In this document: positions 54,442-61,148 of the stretch, piece after piece
Position numbering within the stretch: position 1 is the first letter of the stretch
Layout: each line of letters starts with the position of its first letter
Source: an uncultured Methanobrevibacter sp.
Lineage (GTDB): Archaea; Methanobacteriota; Methanobacteria; Methanobacteriales; Methanobacteriaceae
Assembly (NCBI RefSeq): GCF_947170395.1
Contig: NZ_CAMVTE010000003.1
Coordinates: forward strand, 42,444-106,443
Length of the DNA: 64,000 nucleotides
Direction of reading: 5' to 3'
Notes under the pieces: model-generated
Databases searched by the model: none
Told to the model about the DNA's origin: nothing
The model's input: the letters and a program-made list of their open reading frames with translations, nothing else
Program-made: the position numbers and the translations under genes

Positions 54442-55725
54442 TTATTCTTTTTTCTTGTTTTTATCTTGTATAATATGATTCTGTTTTACCAATACCCTTG
54501 TATCGGAGGGGACATCATCATATAATAAAACCCCAGAACCGATTGTGGAATTGTGTCCCACCTTAACACCCGGTGAAAAACTGGAATTGATTCCAGTCTT
54601 TACGGAATCACCGATAATGGAACCCAGCTTACGCCTTCCGCTGTCGATCATCTGATTTTTGATTTTTGTTTTTACCGGACGGTTGTCAAACCTCAGGTTG
54701 GCAATGTTGGTTCCTGCAGCTATATTGCAGTTGGACCCGATTACAGAATCCCCGACATAACTCAAGTGGCTGACATTGGTGTTTTCCATAACGATTGAAT
54801 TTTTAATTTCCACCGCATTTCCGACATGCACGTGGTCACCGAAGTATGAATTTCCACGAATATAGGAATTAGGACCTATATCACAGTGTTTGCCTATGTA
54901 GACATTTCCTTCAATGTATACTCCAGCCCTGATAATGCTTCCCTCATCGAGAAATACTTCGCCGTGAATGTGTGCTCCGTCTTCGACGACACCCTTGATT
55001 TCTGTTTTAAGCTGGCTTATCAATTCCTCGTTGACTTCAATGAGCTCCCATGGACGGCCAACATCAATCCAGTCCTTATTTGTTTTATGGCCGATTACCT
55101 TTTTGCCGTCGGCAATCTGGAGAGATACGGAATCGGTGATTTCATATTCTCCACGTTCGGAAACCTCGGTTTTTTCAATCTTTTCAAAAATATCCTTGTT
55201 GAAAATATAGATACCTGCATTGACAAGATTGCTTGGAGCCTCCTCTTTTTTAGGCTTTTCAACAATCTTTTTAATGTTGCCTTCATCGATTTCAACAACA
55301 CCGAAAGCGGAAGGATCCTCCACTTCAGTCAGAACCATCAAGGTGTCAGGCTTCATGTAATTGTATTTCTTGATGATTTCGTTGATGATTTCATTGTCCA
55401 GAATGATATCACCATTAAGAACAATCAGACTATCTTCAATAAAGTCCTTACCGTAGGAAATCGCATTTGCTGTTCCCAGGAAATCCTCCTGAGTCTGGTA
55501 TGTAATGTTTACGCCAAACTCGCTGCCGTCACCAAAATACTCACGAACCATCTCTTCCTTATAACGGACAATCAGCAGGATATCCCTGATGCCATTGTCC
55601 CTTAATGATTCAATGTTGTATTGAATAATAGGTTTTCCAGCAACCGGCAACATGGTTTTAGGCTTTGTAAGTGTTAACGGCCTCATCCTTGAACCTTCAC
55701 CGGCGCTTAAAATAATTGCTTTCAC
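54442..55725 (-). CDS. Bifunctional GlmU-like sugar-1-phosphate nucleotidyl/acetyltransferase
   Basis: The N-terminal half shows KAIILSAGEGSRMRPLT and KPKTMLPVAGKPIIQYNIE, with LNGDIILDNE for the metal site; the C-terminal half is a left-handed helix of hexapeptide repeats (IEGNVYIGKHCDIGPNSYIR). This is the archaeal enzyme that makes UDP-GlcNAc (and often UDP-Glc or dTDP-Glc) from GlcN-1-P. The start is GTG at 55725 with GGGGAT upstream; an ATG at 55782 would add 19 non-family residues. Confidence 0.9.
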   Translation of the reverse strand: MKAIILSAGEGSRMRPLTLTKPKTMLPVAGKPIIQYNIESLRDNGIRDILLIVRYKEEMVREYFGDGSEFGVNITYQTQEDFLGTANAISYGKDFIEDSLIVLNGDIILDNEIINEIIKKYNYMKPDTLMVLTEVEDPSAFGVVEIDEGNIKKIVEKPKKEEAPSNLVNAGIYIFNKDIFEKIEKTEVSERGEYEITDSVSLQIADGKKVIGHKTNKDWIDVGRPWELIEVNEELISQLKTEIKGVVEDGAHIHGEVFLDEGSIIRAGVYIEGNVYIGKHCDIGPNSYIRGNSYFGDHVHVGNAVEIKNSIVMENTNVSHLSYVGDSVIGSNCNIAAGTNIANLRFDNRPVKTKIKNQMIDSGRRKLGSIIGDSVKTGINSSFSPGVKVGHNSTIGSGVLLYDDVPSDTRVLVKQNHIIQDKNKKKE

Positions 55726-55852
55726 TTTGACTATCCCCTTAAAAATATTATCTAATAATATTATATGTTTAACTTCTAACATATAAATTAACTTTACTAC
55801 TTCAAATAAGTAATTTTAAATAATAGTTTCAATATAGACAAATTATAACTAG

Positions 55853-55871
55853 CTATTAAAAATTTTAATAG
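55853..55871. promoter_or_regulatory. Palindrome upstream of rubredoxin
   Basis: CTATTAAAA and TTTTAATAG flank a single A, giving a 19-bp palindrome 25 bp before the rubredoxin ATG. It could be an operator or a leader hairpin. Confidence 0.35.
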
Positions 55872-55896
55872 TGAAACTTAAAAGGAGATTATTAAA

Positions 55897-56064
55897 ATGA
55901 CTGTTTATGTATGTTTACACTGCGAATACAGATTTGATACTGAAAAAGGTGACCCTGCTTACAACATTCCTGCTGGAAAAACTCCTGCAGATATGCCAGA
56001 TGACTGGGTTTGCCCAGAATGTGCTGCTCTTGGAGTAGACGCATTTATTGCAGAAGAAGAATAA
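55897..56064 (+). CDS. Rubredoxin
   Basis: A 55-residue protein with C-x2-C at residues 6-9 (VCLHCEYRFD) and C-x2-C at 39-42 (WVCPECAALG), with the aromatic and glycine-rich middle typical of rubredoxin, a one-electron Fe(Cys)4 carrier often used with oxygen- or peroxide-reducing enzymes in anaerobes. AAAGGAGATT before the ATG is a strong ribosome binding site. It is too short for standard gene lists. Confidence 0.95.
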   Translation: MTVYVCLHCEYRFDTEKGDPAYNIPAGKTPADMPDDWVCPECAALGVDAFIAEEE

Positions 56065-56088
56065 ATCTTCTTCTCATAATCTTTTTTT
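56052..56088 (+). terminator. Terminator of rubredoxin
   Basis: AGAAGAAGA (56052-56060) pairs with TCTTCTTCT (56066-56074), overlapping the stop codon, with a T-run at about 56082-56088. Confidence 0.6.
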
Positions 56089-56219
56089 TAATAATTTTAA
56101 TTTAAACTCTTTTTAACCTTAAAAAATAATGAAGTTTATATAATTTAATGATTAAATAGGTTAATAATAGCAGATTATCTTCTGTTAATAATTTTTAAAA
56201 ATAAATGTGGGAATTGAAA

Positions 56220-56939
56220 ATGAAGAGAACAAAAAAATTGATTATAGCAATTCTTCTTGTAATTCTTATCGGGCTGTTAGTTGTCATTGCTGGCGCATTG
56301 TTTACAGGTCCGGATTTGACAGCTGAAGACAAAAACGTTCTTGTATTGGCTTCAGATAAATATGAACAGCCTCACGGTAGTGTGGATATGGGATTCATGG
56401 TCCATTTGGTCAACGGATCTCTTAAAAACTACACCCCAGTTTATCCTGGAGGTATGAGCCACCCTACACAGCCTGCCCCTGGAGGCATCGGCGGAAATAT
56501 GATGCTTCACGACTGTCTGTGGGACGGAACGGATCAGGGTATGGACTATGCGGTGGAAATTGTAGAGCACAATACCGGAATGCATGCTGATGCAGTAGTC
56601 ATCGTTTATGACGAAGGTATGGACAACATCATCGATTCCATCAGACCTCTTTACGTTGATGGGGAAATAACCAACCTCAGTGCTGCAGACATTGTTCGTT
56701 CCAACGATGCATACAACGGTTATGCAGGAAATGAAAACGTTCAGGGAACCATGTCCAGAGGAGATGCGGTAATGGTACTTACAAAAGCAATCATCAATGC
56801 TACAAAAGATCCTGACAAGAAAAATACCATGGTGCAATCTGCATTGCAGGAATACTCCAACGGAAACATCATTATGAAACCTGACGGTTCATTTACAAGA
56901 CTACTTGCTACAAAAGGATATGAAAGTATAGCATCTTAA
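56220..56939 (+). CDS. Membrane-anchored DUF4012-like protein
   Basis: A 239-residue protein with an N-terminal lysine-rich start, one membrane helix (about residues 8-30, LIIAILLVILIGLLVVIAGA) and a large outer part with DKNVLVLASDKYEQPHGSVD, MGFMVHLVNGSLKNYTPVYP, and later IVRSNDAYNGYAGNENVQGT. It resembles the DUF4012 family, whose outer domain is related to LytR-type proteins. The ATG at 56220 is used, 15 bases after an alternative ATG. It has its own terminator and is a single gene. Confidence 0.6.
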   Translation: MKRTKKLIIAILLVILIGLLVVIAGALFTGPDLTAEDKNVLVLASDKYEQPHGSVDMGFMVHLVNGSLKNYTPVYPGGMSHPTQPAPGGIGGNMMLHDCLWDGTDQGMDYAVEIVEHNTGMHADAVVIVYDEGMDNIIDSIRPLYVDGEITNLSAADIVRSNDAYNGYAGNENVQGTMSRGDAVMVLTKAIINATKDPDKKNTMVQSALQEYSNGNIIMKPDGSFTRLLATKGYESIAS

Positions 56940-56940
56940 T

Positions 56941-56976
56941 CTTTAAAGAATTCTTATTCTTTAAAGAACTTTTTTT
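56941..56976 (+). terminator. Terminator after the DUF4012-like gene
   Basis: CTTTAAAGAA (56941-56950) pairs perfectly with TTCTTTAAAG (56957-56966), followed by a seven-T run from 56970. Confidence 0.7.
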
Positions 56977-57010
56977 ATTTTGATTTAAAAAAAATAGAGG
57001 AATTTATAAT

Positions 57011-57421
57011 TTAGAAATTATAAGATTCCATGATTTTACCAGTTATATCACGAATTTCTGCAGTTGCTTCTTCCAAATGGAAAATTGCCAATTTAAAACC
57101 AGTTTCATCATTGTAAATGCTTTGCAAAAATTCATTGCCCTCGACTATGCTGTCGGCAAAGTCATAATTTTCTTCAAATACGGCTTTTCCATAGTATCTC
57201 AAAAAGTCTGTTTCGACCAGAGCCACTATTTCAACATAGGGATTTTCAGACATCTGCTTGAAGACTTCCTTCTGATTTCCGATACCGAAATAGAGTTTGT
57301 CATCCTTTAAAAGATGAAAGCCCAAAGGCCTGTTTTTTGGTTTGTCTCCGTCTACTGTCGCTAAGAAAAATACTTTCGCTTCGTTCATGAATTCATCTAT
57401 TCTTTGTGGACCTTCCACCAT
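57011..57421 (-). CDS. Pyridoxamine 5'-phosphate oxidase-like FMN protein
   Basis: A 136-residue split-barrel flavoprotein. It starts with RIDEFMNEAKVFFLATVDGD and has KNRPLGFHLLKDDKLYFGIG and KEVFKQMSENPYVEIVALVE, as in the PNPOx-like family of anaerobes. The true substrate is unknown; many are flavin or F420 reductases. It follows the second mutase gene by 9 bp in the same direction, probably in one operon. AGGTGATTAA gives a good ribosome binding site. Confidence 0.82.
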   Translation of the reverse strand: MVEGPQRIDEFMNEAKVFFLATVDGDKPKNRPLGFHLLKDDKLYFGIGNQKEVFKQMSENPYVEIVALVETDFLRYYGKAVFEENYDFADSIVEGNEFLQSIYNDETGFKLAIFHLEEATAEIRDITGKIMESYNF

Positions 57422-57430
57422 TTAATCACC

Positions 57431-58768
57431 TCATAAATTTTCATTAATGATCTTGACACATGTTTTTCTGATAGATTCCGCCCTGTCTGCATCTCTTGAT
57501 TCCAATGTAATTCTGATGTAGTCTTCAGTTCCGGACGGCCTTACAAGCACCCAGCTGTCATCTTCAAATGTCAGCCTTACGCCATCGATTGAATTGACCT
57601 CAACTATATCGTCAAAGGCGCCTTTAAGCAATTCCTCCATATTCTCCATTACCCTGACTTTGGCCTCTTTGGAGCAGGTTATCTTTTCACGAATGTTAGG
57701 ATATGACGGAATTTGAGCCAGCAGTTCGGACAGTTTGCCGTCCCTTGATACGATTTCAGCCATTCTCAAACCGGAAAGTATTCCGTCAGGACACATGCAG
57801 AAATCCGGGTGAAGCCATGTTCCGGAAGGTTCCCCTCCAAAACTTGCATCCTTTTCGATGATTACTTCAGCAACATTAACATCCCCAACAGGAGTCCTTA
57901 AGACTTCTCCCTTTACGGATTCGTCCATGCAAAGTCCCGCATCGACAGTTGTTACTATGTCCCCATCGAATTCCTTTGAAATCAAAGCAAGTAAAGAGTC
58001 AAACGGTGAAATGTTTCCCTGCTCATCAACAGTAATCATCCTATCTGCATCACCGTCATGGGCTATTCCCAAATCAGCGCCTATTGCAACAACGGTTTTC
58101 ATCAGGTTGCCCAAGTTTTCAGCATTCGGTTCAGGGTTTCTTCCAGGGAAAAATCCGTCAGGCTGTGAGTTTAAGGTTGTCACTTCGCATCCCGCCTTTC
58201 TGAATACTAAAGGTGATATTTCGCTTCCGGCACCTGATGCGCAATCGATTACAACTTTAAGTCCTTTTTTAATATCCACCATATCAACCAGATCATCAAC
58301 ATATCTGCCTTTGATTTCCTCATTGAGACTTAATGATCCTACTTTGTCCCAACTGACTGAGATGTATGATTTTTCAGCGTAGATTTTTTCGATTTCGGCT
58401 TCCTGAGCTGAAGTATAAGCCATTCCGTTCTTGTTCCATAGCTTAATTCCATTGTAAGGGGAAGGATTATGGGATGCTGTCAGCATGATTCCGGCATCCG
58501 CATCAAGCTTTTCGGTAGCATAACCAACCAATGGAGTTGGAACCATGCCTATTTTGATGACATTGACTCCGCTTTCAAGCAATCCTGCGCAAATGGCCTG
58601 GTCAAGCATCCTGTTTGTGGTTCTTGTATCATAACCCAATACGACAGTTCCTGCATTTCCCAAATAATATGCCAGGGATTTGCCGACATTCAGCGCAAGC
58701 TCACAGGTTACCTCAGAGCCTACCAATCCTCTGATTCCTGATGTTCCAAACAGTTTTTTAGCTACCAT
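57431..58768 (-). CDS. Second phosphohexomutase (GlmM/PMM-type)
   Basis: A 445-residue mutase beginning LFGTSGIRGLVGSEVTCELA, with the phosphoserine loop TASHNPSPYNG, the magnesium loop DGDADR, the sugar loop in GGEPSGTWLHPD and the C-terminal RPSGTEDYIRI. GEPSG (rather than GEENGG) suggests a substrate range including glucosamine or mannose phosphates. It pairs with apgM upstream (9-bp gap) and a PNPOx-like gene downstream. It is paralogous to the gene at 49458-50822. Confidence 0.87.
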   Translation of the reverse strand: MVAKKLFGTSGIRGLVGSEVTCELALNVGKSLAYYLGNAGTVVLGYDTRTTNRMLDQAICAGLLESGVNVIKIGMVPTPLVGYATEKLDADAGIMLTASHNPSPYNGIKLWNKNGMAYTSAQEAEIEKIYAEKSYISVSWDKVGSLSLNEEIKGRYVDDLVDMVDIKKGLKVVIDCASGAGSEISPLVFRKAGCEVTTLNSQPDGFFPGRNPEPNAENLGNLMKTVVAIGADLGIAHDGDADRMITVDEQGNISPFDSLLALISKEFDGDIVTTVDAGLCMDESVKGEVLRTPVGDVNVAEVIIEKDASFGGEPSGTWLHPDFCMCPDGILSGLRMAEIVSRDGKLSELLAQIPSYPNIREKITCSKEAKVRVMENMEELLKGAFDDIVEVNSIDGVRLTFEDDSWVLVRPSGTEDYIRITLESRDADRAESIRKTCVKIINENL

Positions 58769-58777
58769 ATAACCACC

Positions 58778-60016
58778 TTATGCACCGAACTTATGTGCAT
58801 AGTTCATTAAATCCATCATTATGTTCATTACATCTGAGCCTCTGATTCTGCAAAGGCCTCCTTTTGCACATGCAACTTCTGAAAACTCACTTACATCATC
58901 AACCCTCACTTCAGGACCTCTGATTAAAACAGGTACTGGATCTCCTGAGTGGTTCATGACTGAAATCGGGGTTGAGTGGTCAGCTGTAAGGAAGATATAA
59001 ACATCCTCAAGTTTTATCAATTCGCTCATTACCACTTCATCGACCTTTTCGATGAATTCCTTTTTCTCGATGGTCTGGCCGTCGTGTCCGGCCTCATCGG
59101 CACCGTCAATGTTTATTAGGAAAAAGTCATGGTCTGAGTTTTTAACCTGGTCTATGATTGTATCACGGATATTGTCTAAATTGGTGTCAATTCCGCCAGT
59201 CACGTCTTCCATTTCAATGACATCCATTCCTGCAAATCTTCCGATTCCCATGATAAGGCCAGTTTCAGCAATACAGGCTGAGTTGACTTCATACTTGTCG
59301 TTTATAGGTTCGACGCTAGGAACTTCACCGGCACCTCTAGGAATTACAATGTTAGCTGGAGGTTCACCCGCTTCGATTCTTCCTACATTAACAGGATGGT
59401 CCTTAACCATTTCATAGGTTTTTACAACAAGTTTGTTTAGGATATCTGCAGTTTTTGCAGCTTCAGGAGTATCATCCAAAGGTTTGACTTCTTTCGGTTT
59501 GTTGCCTTCGACCTTAGGGTCTGCATCGCTTACTTTTCCGGAGAGTCCTTCTCCCCTTAAAACCAGAACAGCCCTGTGGCCTGTTGACTCTTTAAAAATG
59601 ATTTTTACGTCAGGATAATCTTCCAAAACCATTGTGTTTAGAACATCGACTATTTCCTTAGTGCCTTCCTTGATTCTTCCGGCACGCCTGTCTGTTACGA
59701 TTAAATCCTCATCCACGGTTGAGAAGTTGCATCTGAATGCAATGTCGCCCGGAAGAACGTCCACACCGACACCGTTTGCCTCAAACGGCCCCCTTCCGGT
59801 GTAGACTTCATAAGGATTGTAGCCTAAAATTGATAAATGTGCGGTGTCACTTCCAGGAATAATGCCCGGAGCGATTGAATCCATAATACCTGTAATTCCT
59901 TCAGCAGCCATCTTGTCCATGTTAGGAGTGTTTGCCGCTTCAAGAGGAGTTTTATTTCCTAATTCCTTAATAGGGCGGTCCCCCATACCGTCCATGATTA
60001 AAATAAGACCTTTCAT
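58778..60016 (-). CDS. apgM: Cofactor-independent phosphoglycerate mutase (ApgM type)
   Basis: A roughly 412-residue archaeal 2,3-bisphosphoglycerate-independent mutase. It starts [19 protein letters not shown] with the metal aspartate, then the serine region in [26 protein letters not shown] and the second metal set [12 protein letters not shown] and [19 protein letters not shown]. The AGGTGAT at the right distance fixes the ATG at 60016 over an upstream one at 60025. It is a key glycolysis/gluconeogenesis enzyme, here together with fbp in the same window. Confidence 0.93.
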   Translation of the reverse strand: MKGLILIMDGMGDRPIKELGNKTPLEAANTPNMDKMAAEGITGIMDSIAPGIIPGSDTAHLSILGYNPYEVYTGRGPFEANGVGVDVLPGDIAFRCNFSTVDEDLIVTDRRAGRIKEGTKEIVDVLNTMVLEDYPDVKIIFKESTGHRAVLVLRGEGLSGKVSDADPKVEGNKPKEVKPLDDTPEAAKTADILNKLVVKTYEMVKDHPVNVGRIEAGEPPANIVIPRGAGEVPSVEPINDKYEVNSACIAETGLIMGIGRFAGMDVIEMEDVTGGIDTNLDNIRDTIIDQVKNSDHDFFLINIDGADEAGHDGQTIEKKEFIEKVDEVVMSELIKLEDVYIFLTADHSTPISVMNHSGDPVPVLIRGPEVRVDDVSEFSEVACAKGGLCRIRGSDVMNIMMDLMNYAHKFGA

Positions 60017-60123
60017 AAATATCACCTTTTATAAAATATACTGTTATAAAGTTTATTTCTTAATAGTTAAATAATTTATTTAAAAATGAGATTAATTAAT
60101 TAAAATGAAATTTATAAAAAAAG

Positions 60124-60807
60124 TTAAATCAATAAAATTCCAACAATGGCTCCTACAATTGTTGCAATCAGATTAACATGCTCGTTTGTAAGCAAATCCC
60201 TGTTTTCCAAAAGAGCACCCAAAATACTATCCATAAAGCAACCTACAGTTCCTGAAACAATTGAAACCACAATTGCAGATACCGGATTTGGTACAATTCC
60301 CAAAAGATATGCCGCAATACCGATTATAGCCGCACCAACCATTCCTGAAACTGTTCCCAAAACTGAAACTGCACCATTTGTACCTGGATCCACTTTCTGA
60401 AATGTGGTGATTAATCTAGGGTGCTGGTCGAGAACTCCAATTTCAGAGCCCAAAGTGTCTGCTGTAGCTGTTGCAATCGCTCCAATGAACCCTCCTACAA
60501 ACGGCAGGTAATAGCCACCGAATGCTGCCATAAAACAGGCAACAACACCATTTGAAATTACATTTTTGGAGGTCCTTCTTCCTTCAAATTCCCCTAAAGA
60601 CATCTTATACTTTCTGGAAAATTTGGTTGCAAGCAAACACATTACTAAAAATAGTACAATAAGCAATAACCAGTTTGCTCCGGCTGAAAATATAATTACA
60701 ACACCCATAAAAATCATGACCGCTGAACCGAACAAATCCAGAGATTTTCTTCTATAGGTTATGAACCCCAGAATAAATAAGAGAATTACATAAACCCAAT
60801 TAATCAT
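60124..60807 (-). CDS. DUF92-family membrane protein
   Basis: A 227-residue integral membrane protein with about seven hydrophobic segments. A conserved polar stretch GEFEGRRTSKNVISNGVVAC lies between helices, followed by GAIATATADTLGSEIGVL, typical of DUF92 / TIGR00297. Members include plant and cyanobacterial phytyl-phosphate kinase relatives, so a lipid or isoprenoid phosphate substrate is possible. The ATG at 60807 is preferred to one at 60822. Confidence 0.8.
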   Translation of the reverse strand: MINWVYVILLFILGFITYRRKSLDLFGSAVMIFMGVVIIFSAGANWLLLIVLFLVMCLLATKFSRKYKMSLGEFEGRRTSKNVISNGVVACFMAAFGGYYLPFVGGFIGAIATATADTLGSEIGVLDQHPRLITTFQKVDPGTNGAVSVLGTVSGMVGAAIIGIAAYLLGIVPNPVSAIVVSIVSGTVGCFMDSILGALLENRDLLTNEHVNLIATIVGAIVGILLI

Positions 60808-60822
60808 TATTGCTTCAACCAT

Positions 60823-61148
60823 AGTATCAACAAACCTATGTTTTTATTAAATTATGTTTAAAACAATATAAAAAGATTTAGTTAAATCATGCACTTTAAA
60901 AACCCGCTGAGAAAAATGATATTTTTACCCATATTTTGAATAGCAGAAACTGAATGGAAATTCCCATGCTTTTAATTAAAATAACGATTAAAAATATTAA
61001 CTTTGATGAATTTAACTATAAAAATATTAATTGAATTTTTAATTAAATGAAGTATATGATTATAAAAAATAAAAAAGGATTTTGGTAATATATATGAAAT
61101 GATAAAAATAATTAAATTTCTAAAAAAATAAGAAAAAATTAAGAAAAA
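60823..61148. other. AT-rich intergenic region
   Basis: No gene is visible in 326 bp. A TATA-like stretch read on the minus strand (about 60863-60874) suits the DUF92 gene. Several long A/T runs and the 3' end of the adhesin transcript lie to the right, where a small AGAAAA/TTTTCT hairpin overlaps the adhesin stop region. Confidence 0.5.

Noticed and set aside
54886..55605. A 239-codon plus-strand reading frame antisense to the GlmU-like gene
   Set aside because: The minus-strand GlmU frame has clear motifs throughout; the opposite frame is a by-product of its codon use.
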